The notes: generated from the sequence alone by a model not told the origin. A stretch of 44,900 nt of DNA from Saprospiraceae bacterium (GCA_020629615.1 JAHDCZ010000012.1:6219-51118), one strand, 5' to 3'. Positions 25,850-36,142 are shown, numbered from the stretch's first letter. Program-made: numbers and translations.

Positions 25850-27469
25850 ATGAAACATATCATTCTGCTGTTGTTCATTTTTACTCATTCAACCTTATTT
25901 GCGCAGTATAATAGTGGCGTAACCAAACCGGATACGACGGTTGCAATAGTCATGGACACAAGCTCTTCTGTATACAAAATGGCCAATACAATAAAGGCTG
26001 ATGATATGAGGGCACATCTGCAAATTTTGGCATCGGACGCTTATGAAGGTAGAGAAACTGGAGAACGAGGAAATGAAATGGCCGCTGAATACATTTACAA
26101 TCATTATGATTCTTTAAACCTTCCAAAAGTTATTGGGGATAGTAGTTACTATCAAGAAGTTATGTTTACTTGGACTAAGTGGGACCAGACCGAAATGAAC
26201 ATTAACGGAAAACGTTTTCGACACCTGTGGGATTACTTAGCGTTCCCGGAGCGGAACGAAAGTATAGACAGTATAATTACTGATGAAGTTTTATTTCTCG
26301 GTTATGGAATAGATGATAATAACTACAGCGATTACAAAAAGAATGATGTTAAAGGAAAAACAATTCTAATATTTGAAGGTGAACCTGTCAACAAAGATAG
26401 CATCTCAAGGATTACCAAAACTGATTCCATCTCTGAATGGTCAAACGGTAATGCAAAAAAATTAGCATTGGCGAAAGCCAAAGGAGTAAAGCTTGTCTTG
26501 ATTATCAAAAATGACATTAAAAAAATGCTGGGTGAAAATCGGTCTAAATTGTTGTCCCCAGGCATGCAATTGGGTAATCGTTTAAATGATGAAATACCAT
26601 TTGCCAATCATTGTTATATCAGCACAAATATTGCAAAAGAAATTTGGGGTGACAAAGAAAAGAAGGTAATCAAGTCGAGAGATCGATCCAAGAAAAAAGG
26701 AAAAGCTAAAAAGGTCGACTTGAAAGCAGATTTTAAGGTGTACATGAAAAAATGGTTTAAAACTTTGGAGAGTAGAAATGTAGCTGGTGTTATCGAAGGA
26801 ACTGATAAAAAAGATGAAATTGTAGTTGTATCCGCACACTTAGATCATATCGGAACTAGAGGAGATGAAGTTTATAATGGAGCAGATGACAATGGGTCTG
26901 GAACTAGTGCCGTCCTTGATATGGCTGAGGCTTTCGCCGAAGGAATAAAAATGGGTGTCCGTCCGAGAAGAACAGTTTTATTACTTAATGTGACAGGTGA
27001 AGAGAAAGGCTTATTGGGCTCAGAATATTATGCGGACAATCCATTGTTTGACTTAAAAAATCATGTGGTTAATGTTAATATCGATATGATCGGGCGAGTG
27101 GATGAGTTGCATAAAGATAATCATCGCTACATCTATGCAATAGGATCTGATCGGTTGAGCTCGGATTTACACCGTATCAATGAAGAAATTAATCAGAAAC
27201 ATTCTCAACTAACGCTTGATTATACCTACAATTCCGAAGATGATCCAAATCGATATTACTATCGTTCTGATCATTACAATTTTGCCAAAAAAGGAATACC
27301 TGCTATTTTCTTTTTTAGTGGCGTTCATGAGGATTATCATAGAATTACTGATACCGTTGACAAAATACTATTTGATAAAATGGAAGTAATTACCAAACAC
27401 ATCTTTTATCTAACTTGGGAATTGGCCAATAGAGAAGAACGCATTATTGTAGATGGCTTAGAGAAATAA
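25850..27469 (+). CDS. Exported M28-family zinc metallopeptidase
   Basis: 539 residues from the ATG at 25850 (MKHIILLLFIFTHSTLFAQ signal peptide). A TTG at 25835 would add five residues. The dinuclear zinc site of M28 aminopeptidases is complete: SAHLDHIG (H330), GADDNGSG (D346), TGEEKG (E384, E385), NIDMIGR (D412) and EDYHRITDT (H497). A PA-like insert (residues about 145-255) precedes the catalytic domain. A lysine-rich stretch near 270-290 is unusual. Probably a periplasmic or surface aminopeptidase that releases amino acids from peptides, in keeping with the peptide transporters and tryptophan catabolism nearby. Last gene before a bidirectional terminator. Confidence 0.92.
   Translation: MKHIILLLFIFTHSTLFAQYNSGVTKPDTTVAIVMDTSSSVYKMANTIKADDMRAHLQILASDAYEGRETGERGNEMAAEYIYNHYDSLNLPKVIGDSSYYQEVMFTWTKWDQTEMNINGKRFRHLWDYLAFPERNESIDSIITDEVLFLGYGIDDNNYSDYKKNDVKGKTILIFEGEPVNKDSISRITKTDSISEWSNGNAKKLALAKAKGVKLVLIIKNDIKKMLGENRSKLLSPGMQLGNRLNDEIPFANHCYISTNIAKEIWGDKEKKVIKSRDRSKKKGKAKKVDLKADFKVYMKKWFKTLESRNVAGVIEGTDKKDEIVVVSAHLDHIGTRGDEVYNGADDNGSGTSAVLDMAEAFAEGIKMGVRPRRTVLLLNVTGEEKGLLGSEYYADNPLFDLKNHVVNVNIDMIGRVDELHKDNHRYIYAIGSDRLSSDLHRINEEINQKHSQLTLDYTYNSEDDPNRYYYRSDHYNFAKKGIPAIFFFSGVHEDYHRITDTVDKILFDKMEVITKHIFYLTWELANREERIIVDGLEK
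26929..26941. repeat. Dispersed short repeat copy inside the M28 peptidase gene
   Basis: Exact GGCTTTCGCCGAA, coding Ala-Phe-Ala-Glu in frame. It matches the 13-base core of the intergenic copies. Confidence 0.45.
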
Positions 27470-27483
27470 GTGGTAAATACTAT

Positions 27484-27520
27484 AACAAAAGGAAAGCGTC
27501 TAGCTCACTTTCCTTTTGTT
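27484..27520. terminator. Bidirectional rho-independent terminator
   Basis: A 13-bp perfect stem AACAAAAGGAAAG (27484-27496) pairs with 27508-27520 around an 11-base loop. T-rich sequence follows on the plus strand. It separates the convergent M28 peptidase and T9SS protein genes and can serve both. Confidence 0.85.
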
Positions 27521-27528
27521 TTCTTTGA

Positions 27529-30500
27529 TTAAGGATCTTGTTTAATGAACTTAGCAGTTGAAGTCTTTTCTCTTTGATCTTTCACGATTAGAATATAGAC
27601 TCCCGATGGCCAATCATGAATATTTATTCTTGTTAACTCTGTTTCTAATTCTTCTTCCAATATTAATTTTCCTGACACATGAACCACTTTAATGTTCTTT
27701 ATATTCTCTACCGAATTCATTTCAATATTTAAATAATCAGAAGACGGATTGGGGAATATTCTTAAATCCAAATCTAATTTTTCATTCTGCGAAATACTTG
27801 AGATCGGAGAACAAATTGAAGATTCCAGATCTCCCGAATTATTTATATAATAGTTTCCAGAGATTTTGCCAATCGCATCACAAGCCCAACTCACATCTTC
27901 TTTAATGACTTCCCAATCGAGATTGCAAAGTCTTTGAGCATTTATATTTCCATTGGTAGTTGTACCAAAATGTCCAGAAATTATTAATTCCGCACCATCT
28001 AAAAATCCAGAAAGTGAAACTCCTTCTTGGTAGTTGTTTCCAACTGAAGTAAAAGTATTTCCATCAAATTGACACAAACCCGAAGATCCTGAAATTGGGT
28101 TTCCATTCAAATCTAGTAGATGAAAATCACCTCCAATTATAAGTTTGTTTCTATGGCTTGTATGCCAATGAGGACCTGCAGCATTCCATAGGTTAAATCC
28201 TTGCTGTGGAATGCTAATTGAATTGTTTAACAAATTATAAACTACGACATTATTATAATTTGTACCAAAATCAGCGACAAATACCAATTTAGATTGTAAC
28301 TCACCAACTACATTGATAATGCTAGAATTAGGAATATTATTTAGGCTGGTCCAGTTTACTCCATCCCAAATAGCAACATTGTTCGTAACATTTAGATTTG
28401 AAGTATTAACACGATCAAACCTTCCATATGCTAACAATCCTACACTTGTTGAAGTTAAATATACTCTAGTATCACTGGGATTACTGGTCCAAACAAAATC
28501 TCCAATCTGAGTCCAGTTAATTCCATCAAAATTATGAACTTCAAATACATTGCTTGTTGCATTTGCTGATGCATTAGATGTATATACTTCATTTTGATGT
28601 ATTGTCATCAAACTATTTGGATCACTCAAAACAAAGGTATTCGGGTTTGGATGGTTTAGGTTAACAAAATTAGTTCCATCATATTTATAAAACCCGTGCG
28701 TTCCAAAACCATTGGTATGTCCCCAAAAATATAATTCGTTGGAAAAATTTAAAAAGTGTTTAGCATTAAACAAATCATTCTTAAAACTCCATGGTTCTAA
28801 TTCGCAGCAATCGATAATATTTAATGGACAATCTTCAATATCTATAATATCCATCCAATCGAAAGTACAAGTGTCACCTTGGAAGATTTTAAAAGCAGTA
28901 GCACAAATTTGATAGGGTCCGGACTGGTTTGGATAAATATTAAGGGTACCAAATGTATTGTCAATTAGGTCAACACTAGAATTACATTCATAATCATATT
29001 CTATCCAATCTGGGGTGACATTATTGAAAACGGGAGTAATCGCAATGTCATAAACTGCATTTACTGTACACAATGTATCAACCAAAAAATCGGTTCCTAC
29101 CCAATCTAAAGAGTCACATGGGTTTGGCACTGGCGGAGTATGTTCGATAAAAGGACCCTCACCAGCAGCAAACAATCGACAGTCCCCAGTACATTGATCA
29201 TGAATAAGCAATAAATCTTCGTAAATAGCACCATAGGGTGTGACATCTTCCCATAAGCCCGTGGCACTACTCAACAAGGCTAATCCTTGTGCATTGATCA
29301 AATTATTATCTATTTCTCGAATTGATCCTGAAATCAACAATCCACAAGATAAGTCTTGAATATCTGTAACAACAGAGTTTGCTGGATTTATATTAGCCAA
29401 CGACACCCAACTATTACTAGCTCCATCCCATTTAGCTAATCGTTGAGTATTTAAAACTGCAGTTGTATTTATGGCTCCATCAAATGATCCACCGACATAA
29501 AGATCATTTCCAAGCTGATATATTGAATGAACACCTTCATAATAATTGCCACAAGTTGATATTACATCTAGTCCTCCATTAAAGCCAATCCATGCTCCTC
29601 CCGATAATCTAAGAATCCCATCTGCAAAGCACCCTCCTACGACAAGTTCTCCATTGTAAGTACCAATACCGCTAACTTTATCAGTATTGGAAAAAGGGTT
29701 GGATATATTCACATTCGACCAAACAGTACCGTCATATTTTGCCAAATTATTTAATATTCCTGCTTGATTATTTGCATCCTCAAAGTAGCCACCAACTATT
29801 AGTTCACTTCCTGTACTGTGTAAGTCTAAGACTGTTCCATAAGTATTTAAGGAAAGGCTATGTTGCACTCCTCCAATATCCGTCCAACTAATCCCATCCC
29901 ATTTTGCAATTCCTGCTAATGGAATTCCATTCACCCCAAGGCTTGAAGTAAATTCTCCGCCTACATAAACTTCATTATTGAATACTTCAACCGCTTTTAC
30001 CTCAAAATCAAATCCATCTCCCATGGCGACCCATTGTTCCAAACAAACATCCCACATCGCAACATTTTGAGAGGGTAAACTTGTAAAACTACCCACTACT
30101 ACAATGTTACCATTCCATTCCACCATGTCCTTAATAAATGGAGTATCATGTTGAGTCCAATTAAAATCATTACAATCAATCGGACAGTCCTCAGTACAAT
30201 CTAAAAGAAGAGGAATTGAAAAACTTTTAGAATAACATAACATCATGTGCTGGTCATATTCCGTAACGGTAACATTAATAACATAACTTCCGCTCGTTGC
30301 ATAAGAATGTTGAATAATCGCATTGTAAGAATATACTCCAATTGGAGATCCATCCCCCCAATCAATTGTCACTTCATGACAAGAATCTAGACTAGCGAAA
30401 ATAATGTCTACATCGCATAAATTGATGATTGAACTATAGTTGTTTATTTTATTACAAAAATCATTTAAGTCGGATGAACAACATGGTTCAACACAGATTT

Positions 30501-31923
30501 CTTGTTGTATTGGAATTTCACCTAGAGTAAAGAAAGGCAATTCTGGAACTGGAACCACATCCGCCCTAACAGGTACTATATTAAGTACTAAGGGAAATAG
30601 CGCTGTTTGGGTGAACGATGTTGAATCATAACACGCTTCATTGGTTTCCAAATTAATATCTGCTTCACCGAGCATATATTCAAAATTTGGAGTAAGTGGA
30701 TTTTCCCATAATTTCCCTGCAAAAGGATATTCAAAAGAATCTAATTCTATATCATAAATAATTCCATGACCAGTTGAAGTATTATTATATACTCCTTTAT
30801 GCAAGGTTGCCACATTTAGATTGCCCATTAAATCAGTTTGAATTAACATTGGACTAGCCTCAATTGAATTACAGTTTTGCTCACACAAATCTGAAGCACC
30901 AGAAATAACATAACCATTCTGCGCGACATTAAGAATCATATCCGTTGGGTAGCTAGCTGAATTATTAATATTGAATTTATTCATGTCGTTAAAATCCAAA
31001 AAATTAAAACTCAAGGCACTGAAACGTGAAAAATATGTAAACCTATTTTGCCACGGTGTTCCAATATCTTCTCTTCCAATTCCTACTATGTTAAAAGAAG
31101 CAGCATTATTTACAATTGCGATGCCCTCTTCATGAGTATTTGGATTATCATCAATGTTCCAAATTTTTGCATGGGTATAATCCAAATTGGTATCTATTGT
31201 GATCAGTAATGAATTTTGCTCAAATGCCCCGGTAATAGCATATCGAGGAGTACCATTTGAAGGTATAATTTCGACGATATCATTTCCTTTACTCGAACCT
31301 ATCGAACCGTCTGCATTTATAAACTGTAACTGACTTACCTCGACGTTGATACAATTCGTATCCATTCTAATAATCAGTAAATCACTTTGCCCATTACTTT
31401 CTACCGAACCCACCATTACGATATTACCAGAATTATCTTGGATAATTTCATTGATAAATTCTGACTTATTGTTTGTTGGTAGAGGATCTATTTGGTGAAG
31501 TAAATTACCGTTTACATCCGTTATCAAGATGATCGGTTTAAAGCTATTTCCTCCATTTTCTGAAATAGAAATAGCTAAGACATACCCGATACAATTTCCA
31601 GAAGCCAGATCAAATAAAGGCTCTAATTCAATGTTTGGAAAAATTAAAATATTAGTAGTCGCATTCGCAGGAAAAATTTGATAGTTTCCAACCAAATTTC
31701 CGTTGGAGTCCAGTTTACCAAAAATAAGCCTATCGTTTCCTTGCTGCTGAATTACATTCTTTATAATTCCAGCCGTAAACCGTATTCCAGGCTCACAATG
31801 CATATTGGTCGTTTCATACATAGTCTCATTTTGATGTGCGGTATTTAGCACAGAATTGAACTGAGCAACAGATAGATGATATGTGACCAAAAACCAAAAA
31901 ACGAGAAAGTATTTATTTTTCAT
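27529..31923 (-). CDS. Large secreted T9SS type A protein with PKD domain and propeller-like repeats
   Basis: 1464 residues from the ATG at 31923 (signal peptide MKNKYFLVFWFLVTYHLSVAQ); the frame is open to 31950. Residues about 35-440 contain recurrent strand patterns of a beta-propeller reading 'memory of events' type (YAITGAFEQNSLLITIDT, YVISGASDLC). A PKD-like domain (TIDWGDGSPIG) lies near 520. Two stretches, about 600-900 and 1090-1370, hold repeats of the form KWDGxxWxxIGG, VYVGGEF and ELIVGGYF, like Kelch or delta-60 type propellers. The C-terminal 80 residues form a T9SS type A sorting domain (FPNPSSDYLNIEM, VVHVSGKLILEE, WPSGVYILIV, basic end). The protein is expected at the cell surface or secreted; substrate or partner unknown. 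It stands alone on this strand, with a terminator directly downstream. Confidence 0.9.
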   Translation of the reverse strand: MKNKYFLVFWFLVTYHLSVAQFNSVLNTAHQNETMYETTNMHCEPGIRFTAGIIKNVIQQQGNDRLIFGKLDSNGNLVGNYQIFPANATTNILIFPNIELEPLFDLASGNCIGYVLAISISENGGNSFKPIILITDVNGNLLHQIDPLPTNNKSEFINEIIQDNSGNIVMVGSVESNGQSDLLIIRMDTNCINVEVSQLQFINADGSIGSSKGNDIVEIIPSNGTPRYAITGAFEQNSLLITIDTNLDYTHAKIWNIDDNPNTHEEGIAIVNNAASFNIVGIGREDIGTPWQNRFTYFSRFSALSFNFLDFNDMNKFNINNSASYPTDMILNVAQNGYVISGASDLCEQNCNSIEASPMLIQTDLMGNLNVATLHKGVYNNTSTGHGIIYDIELDSFEYPFAGKLWENPLTPNFEYMLGEADINLETNEACYDSTSFTQTALFPLVLNIVPVRADVVPVPELPFFTLGEIPIQQEICVEPCCSSDLNDFCNKINNYSSIINLCDVDIIFASLDSCHEVTIDWGDGSPIGVYSYNAIIQHSYATSGSYVINVTVTEYDQHMMLCYSKSFSIPLLLDCTEDCPIDCNDFNWTQHDTPFIKDMVEWNGNIVVVGSFTSLPSQNVAMWDVCLEQWVAMGDGFDFEVKAVEVFNNEVYVGGEFTSSLGVNGIPLAGIAKWDGISWTDIGGVQHSLSLNTYGTVLDLHSTGSELIVGGYFEDANNQAGILNNLAKYDGTVWSNVNISNPFSNTDKVSGIGTYNGELVVGGCFADGILRLSGGAWIGFNGGLDVISTCGNYYEGVHSIYQLGNDLYVGGSFDGAINTTAVLNTQRLAKWDGASNSWVSLANINPANSVVTDIQDLSCGLLISGSIREIDNNLINAQGLALLSSATGLWEDVTPYGAIYEDLLLIHDQCTGDCRLFAAGEGPFIEHTPPVPNPCDSLDWVGTDFLVDTLCTVNAVYDIAITPVFNNVTPDWIEYDYECNSSVDLIDNTFGTLNIYPNQSGPYQICATAFKIFQGDTCTFDWMDIIDIEDCPLNIIDCCELEPWSFKNDLFNAKHFLNFSNELYFWGHTNGFGTHGFYKYDGTNFVNLNHPNPNTFVLSDPNSLMTIHQNEVYTSNASANATSNVFEVHNFDGINWTQIGDFVWTSNPSDTRVYLTSTSVGLLAYGRFDRVNTSNLNVTNNVAIWDGVNWTSLNNIPNSSIINVVGELQSKLVFVADFGTNYNNVVVYNLLNNSISIPQQGFNLWNAAGPHWHTSHRNKLIIGGDFHLLDLNGNPISGSSGLCQFDGNTFTSVGNNYQEGVSLSGFLDGAELIISGHFGTTTNGNINAQRLCNLDWEVIKEDVSWACDAIGKISGNYYINNSGDLESSICSPISSISQNEKLDLDLRIFPNPSSDYLNIEMNSVENIKNIKVVHVSGKLILEEELETELTRINIHDWPSGVYILIVKDQREKTSTAKFIKQDP

Positions 31924-32049
31924 AGCGAAAAGAAATTTTATATAGGTCATTGATTTCTTAAAATGTTATCAAAAATGATAGGACAACTTATAATAAGTCC
32001 TAATTGAATAATATCTTACTAAGCATCTAAAGACTTTAAAGATTCACTT

Positions 32050-33336
32050 ATGCTTAAAAATATTACGCTATTCATTTTCGTTGGTCTTCTCCTTTCCTGT
32101 ACTTGTGACAAACCTGAGTATAAGGATGTTCCTTGTAAACAAAATCAATTGCCTGTGGTAATGGTGCATGGTGCATTAGGGTCTGGTGATAATTTTGCTT
32201 TACAAGCATTACGATTTTCAAGCAACGGTTTTTGTGCTGAAAAGCTATATGCCTTTGACTGGAATTCTTTGGGGACGGATGCATCCGAAATGGATTTAGA
32301 TGTTTTTATTGACAATATTCTTGAAGAAACCGGTTATTCGCAAGTAAACCTTGTCGGTCATTCTGCAGGTGGTGGATTGTCCTATACTTATTGTGAAGAC
32401 CCTACTAGAGCAAATAAGATTGCTCATTATGCGCATCTTGGAAGCTTTGTAAATGCAGCACCTCCTGGTCCAAATGGCGAAGTTGCTATGATTAACATAT
32501 GGTCACCTGATGATTTGATTGTAGCGGGAGGTGATATCCCTCAGGCGACCAATGTGAGTATACCCGGTAAAGATCATTTTCAAATTGCCACTTCTGCTGA
32601 AACTTTTGAAGCCATCTATGAATTTTTCGAAGGAGAAAGTCCAAGCCACTTAGCTGTTCAAGAAGAGGGAAGGATAATTCTTCAAGGTCGTATGGTTGAC
32701 TTTGGTGCCAACACTCCACAGACAGATGCATTTGTAAAAGTGTATGAAATCGATCCTGATTCTGGACAACGAATAAGCAATTCTCCTGTAGCCGATCTGG
32801 TTTCTATTGATGGAAACTGGGGACCTTTTGAAGGCGAAAAAAATGTTTATTATGAATTTGAAATTTCCAGAGTGGAATCTTCTTTTCGAAAAATCCATTA
32901 TTACTTCGAACCTTTTATCCGATCCAATCGATTCATTTATTTGAGAAGTTTTCCTCCTCCGACCACTGGTGCAGGAATATTATTGGCGAGTATTCCCAAT
33001 GATGACAATCAAAGTGTGGTGGCCTTATTTTCATCCAATCAAGCAGTGATAGCCGGAAGAGATAATTTACATGTCAATAATGAAGAATTATCTATTCCTC
33101 AATTTACCTCTGCCGAACAAACTTCGATAGCATTCTTCCTATTTGATGATGGCGATGGTGAAAGTTCCTTAACTCCTCATTTACTTTTTAACGGCATTCC
33201 TTTTTTATCAGGCATAGATCAATTTTTTAGCACAAGTGAGGACTCTTCCATTTCAATTGAATTTAATAGTAGAATTATAAATGTTCCTAACTGGAAATCA
33301 AATACTGAAGGAATATCTGTTGTCGTGTTAAACTAG
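32050..33336 (+). CDS. Alpha/beta hydrolase lipoprotein, probable lipase or esterase
   Basis: 428 residues. The N-terminus is a lipoprotein signal (FIFVGLLLSC, lipobox cysteine C17), so the protein is membrane-anchored. The catalytic domain (35-200) has the oxyanion VMVHGALGSG (near 37-46), the nucleophile elbow GHSAGG (S105), a likely acid in IWSPDDLIV (D154 or D155) and a histidine in GKDHFQIA (H176). Residues about 205-428 form a beta-rich C-terminal region without an obvious family. Such lipases hydrolyse acyl esters; the natural substrate is unknown. It stands alone on this strand, followed by a 295-base gap. Confidence 0.87.
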   Translation: MLKNITLFIFVGLLLSCTCDKPEYKDVPCKQNQLPVVMVHGALGSGDNFALQALRFSSNGFCAEKLYAFDWNSLGTDASEMDLDVFIDNILEETGYSQVNLVGHSAGGGLSYTYCEDPTRANKIAHYAHLGSFVNAAPPGPNGEVAMINIWSPDDLIVAGGDIPQATNVSIPGKDHFQIATSAETFEAIYEFFEGESPSHLAVQEEGRIILQGRMVDFGANTPQTDAFVKVYEIDPDSGQRISNSPVADLVSIDGNWGPFEGEKNVYYEFEISRVESSFRKIHYYFEPFIRSNRFIYLRSFPPPTTGAGILLASIPNDDNQSVVALFSSNQAVIAGRDNLHVNNEELSIPQFTSAEQTSIAFFLFDDGDGESSLTPHLLFNGIPFLSGIDQFFSTSEDSSISIEFNSRIINVPNWKSNTEGISVVVLN

Positions 33337-33380
33337 TATTGAAAGGATTTAAAATTACATCTGTTTAGCATACTACTTTC

Positions 33381-33396
33381 ACATTCGGCGAAAGCC
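33381..33396. repeat. Dispersed short repeat copy (ACATTCGGCGAAAGCC)
   Basis: Intergenic copy, reverse complement of GGCTTTCGCCGAATGT. Identical over 16 bases to the copy inside the dehydrogenase gene. It lies 45 bases after the lipase stop codon. Confidence 0.6.
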
Positions 33397-33420
33397 TAAA
33401 ACAAAGGCTTCTCTTCTTTT
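33392..33420 (+). terminator. Weak candidate terminator after lipase gene
   Basis: AAGCCT (33392-33397) pairs with AGGCTT (33405-33410), followed by the T-rich CTCTTCTTTT. The stem is only 6 bp, so the call is tentative. It overlaps the dispersed short repeat. Confidence 0.35.
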
Positions 33421-33568
33421 GACCATGTAAGTGATCTTGGCCACACATAACCCCTTCATGGGCAGACATAACTTAAGATTAAAGATAATTTCCTTTCCTC
33501 TAGTTGCAATTCACGAAGTGGTTCGAACCAATAACGAAGTCTCGTAATTTAAGAAAACCAATCAAACC

Positions 33569-33576
33569 TATCTTTG
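33569..33576 (+). promoter_or_regulatory. Candidate Bacteroidota -7 element (TATCTTTG)
   Basis: Perfect TAnnTTTG match 55 bases ahead of the start of the small outer-membrane protein gene. No strong -33 TTG was seen. The rest of the 295-base gap 33337-33631 holds no recognisable gene. Confidence 0.45.
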
Positions 33577-33631
33577 AATTGCAAATGCTTTACTAACTCA
33601 TTGTGAACGACAAAACCAAAAAATAATAATT

Positions 33632-34390
33632 ATGAAAATTTTAAGCATCATTAGTATTATCACTTTTTTATCATTCAATTTAATCGGACAAGAAATTCCT
33701 AATGAAATTAAAACGGTTGTCAACTCAGTTGTCAATGAAGAGGAAGAAAAAGATTTTCAAAATCATATATTTTACATGAAGTCTGGATATCGGCTAGCGG
33801 CCTCCGAATATGATTTTGAGACGATAGGTTCTTCTTCAACCCCCTCAAATTTTTTACTTAGCCGTGTTGGTCAAGTTAAAAGATCGTTTGGGTATACTGC
33901 TGAATTGGGAAATGTCTTTAGCGTGGTTAAATTTAACAATCATTTTAGACTAGGATTAGATGCGACCTACCTTTCAGTAAGTGTCGATCATTTTGATACA
34001 GGAAACATAAGTCAGGCGTCAAATTCTCCATTGATAAGCATTGGACCAAAACTGGGTCCTTCTTTTTTAATCCATTTAAACAAACAGTTTTCAATTTATG
34101 GTGGGTATAAATATCATACTAACGCTGTATTAAATATGCGGTACAAAGAAAACCCAAATGTTAATACTTCGTATACCATGAATTCGAATTTTGGATATTC
34201 ACGATATCATTCTTTAAACATAAATATTGATCTTCAAGTGATAAGCTTTGGAGCATATTACGAAGTAGGAACGACTCAATTTAATGATGCCGAATTCACA
34301 TTGATTCAAAATTCTACAAGCAGCACTAGAACGCACAGTATGAAATCAAAACAAGCTACACTTACCATTTTTGTTGCCCTCGCATTTTAA
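33632..34390 (+). CDS. Outer-membrane beta-barrel protein
   Basis: 252 residues with a signal peptide (MKILSIISIITFLSFNLIGQ). After an acidic segment (EEEEKD near 36-41) come alternating amphipathic strands such as FRLGLDATYLSVSVDHF and FSIYGGYKYHTNAVLNMRY. The C-terminus ends in phenylalanine (TIFVALAF), typical of BAM-inserted outer-membrane barrels. The size suggests 8 to 10 strands. No specific family or substrate is recognised. Monocistronic: promoter element upstream, bidirectional terminator immediately downstream. Confidence 0.8.
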   Translation: MKILSIISIITFLSFNLIGQEIPNEIKTVVNSVVNEEEEKDFQNHIFYMKSGYRLAASEYDFETIGSSSTPSNFLLSRVGQVKRSFGYTAELGNVFSVVKFNNHFRLGLDATYLSVSVDHFDTGNISQASNSPLISIGPKLGPSFLIHLNKQFSIYGGYKYHTNAVLNMRYKENPNVNTSYTMNSNFGYSRYHSLNINIDLQVISFGAYYEVGTTQFNDAEFTLIQNSTSSTRTHSMKSKQATLTIFVALAF

Positions 34391-34394
34391 ATTA

Positions 34395-34428
34395 AAAGAG
34401 CCAAGCTGTTTGAATAGCTTGGCTCTTT
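34395..34428. terminator. Bidirectional rho-independent terminator
   Basis: A 13-bp perfect stem AAAGAGCCAAGCT (34395-34407) pairs with 34416-34428 around an 8-base loop. A-rich and T-rich flanks serve both directions. It lies between the convergent barrel-protein and peptide-transporter genes. Confidence 0.88.
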
Positions 34429-34450
34429 ATATTATCTCCTAATTAAATAA

Positions 34451-36142
34451 TTAGTGTACTCCATGCATCAATCGTTTTAATACAGGATGCAATAACAGAG
34501 CAATCACTCCTAAACCAATTGGAATAATCGTGAATATTAAGAAGAATGTTGAAAGACTATACTCGGCAGTAATGTTATCAATATCTCCCCCTATATAATG
34601 GGCCAATTTATTCCCAATAGCAATAGCCAAATAATAAACTCCAAACATGAAGGCAATCATACGTGTTGGAATCAACTTACTCAAGTATGATAGTCCCATT
34701 GGCGACAAGCACAACTCGCCCAAAGTATGAAATAAATATGCAAGGACTAACCAAGCCATACTCAACTTGGCGGTTTCTGCGCCTGACGGCACACTCCATG
34801 CGCCCATTGCAAGAAATCCAAATCCTATTCCTAACAAAAAGAGTCCTAAGAAATATTTTACGGAAGCTGGAGGATTGTATTTACTATCCCACCATTTGGT
34901 AAACAATGGTGCAAAGATGATGATGTATAAGGAATTTAAAATAGCAAACCATGTCACTGGAACCTCGGTGTCTGTTGTTTGGAAATCTAAATACAATTTG
35001 TAGAAAACGATTGCCCAAACAATCAAAAAACTAAATCCTAAAATCATGTTTGAAAGAGATATCCGATTGAACGTTCTTTTGAAAAGAAGCATTAGCACAT
35101 AGGTAATAATTCCTAGTGGTATCACCGTAACTAATAAATCTATGATTTTAAAGGTTGTAGCTGCACCACCTTCTAAAAATCGATCGGTGAAATCTCGAGT
35201 ATAAATCGGTAATGAACCAGCTGCCTGTTCGAAAGCAGCCCAAAAAATGATCGTAAATAAACAAAATATTCCAAATGCTATCAATCGATCCCGTTCAAGT
35301 TTCACATAACGAGGAATTCTGATCATCAGAAGTAACATAAAAGAAACTAATGCCGAAATGGAGGCTGGGACATAATCCGTAAATATGAATGCTATCGCTG
35401 AAATGGTAAAAATTCCTACCAAAAGGTAATCAAACATCGTATAAGGATTACGAACAATCATTGAATCTTCAGATACGGATTCCTGGTTATCCAATTCTTT
35501 TGTGACAGGTTTATCACCAAGGTTTCCAAAAATTGGTTGAGCAAAATAAAACTGCAACATGCCCATCAACATAAATATCCCAGCTAATCCAAACCCGTAG
35601 GACCATCCTATTCGTTCACCTACCCAGCCACAAAGCAATATACCTAAGAAAGCTCCTGCATTTACGCCCATATAAAATATATTATAGGCACCATCCTTTT
35701 TCTCATCGTGTCCTTCGTATAATTTAGAAATGATGGAAGTCATGTTGGGTTTAAAAAAACCATTACCTGCTATTAACAAAGCAATGCCTATGTAAAGAAA
35801 CGTTGGTGTTTCAATAGCCATAGAAGCATGACCCAAGGTCATTAATAAAGCACCAATGACGACCGCCAATCGATAACCAATTTTATTATCTGCTAGCCAA
35901 CCTCCTACTATCGGTGTTAGATAAACCAAGGAGGCATAAATTCCTAAGAGATGTAAGGCGTCCTCACTTGACCAACCCCATCCAGGATTATCACCGGTTA
36001 TTACTCCTGTAAGGAAAATAACTAAAATAGCTCTCATCCCATAGTAGGAAAATCTTTCCCACATTTCGGTAAAAAAGAGAACAAACAGTTGGGATGGGTG
36101 TCCCATCACTTCTGGTTTTATCTCAATTGTGTGATCACTCAT
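34451..36142 (-). CDS. POT-family proton-dependent oligopeptide transporter, 14-helix type
   Basis: 563 residues. Major facilitator of the POT/PTR family that imports di- and tripeptides with protons. The N-terminus carries the ExxERFxYYG motif (FTEMWERFSYYGMRAIL), the classical proton/peptide coupling signature. The FYMGVNAGAFLG segment in the fourth to fifth helix region is also typical. Between the two six-helix bundles sits an insert of about 80 residues with two additional hydrophobic segments (MFDYLLVGIFTISAIAFIF, ASISALVSFMLLLMI), the HA/HB helices of many bacterial POTs. FEQAAGS matches the C-bundle signature. It starts 31 bases after its paralogue and is probably co-transcribed with it. 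Confidence 0.93.
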   Translation of the reverse strand: MSDHTIEIKPEVMGHPSQLFVLFFTEMWERFSYYGMRAILVIFLTGVITGDNPGWGWSSEDALHLLGIYASLVYLTPIVGGWLADNKIGYRLAVVIGALLMTLGHASMAIETPTFLYIGIALLIAGNGFFKPNMTSIISKLYEGHDEKKDGAYNIFYMGVNAGAFLGILLCGWVGERIGWSYGFGLAGIFMLMGMLQFYFAQPIFGNLGDKPVTKELDNQESVSEDSMIVRNPYTMFDYLLVGIFTISAIAFIFTDYVPASISALVSFMLLLMIRIPRYVKLERDRLIAFGIFCLFTIIFWAAFEQAAGSLPIYTRDFTDRFLEGGAATTFKIIDLLVTVIPLGIITYVLMLLFKRTFNRISLSNMILGFSFLIVWAIVFYKLYLDFQTTDTEVPVTWFAILNSLYIIIFAPLFTKWWDSKYNPPASVKYFLGLFLLGIGFGFLAMGAWSVPSGAETAKLSMAWLVLAYLFHTLGELCLSPMGLSYLSKLIPTRMIAFMFGVYYLAIAIGNKLAHYIGGDIDNITAEYSLSTFFLIFTIIPIGLGVIALLLHPVLKRLMHGVH

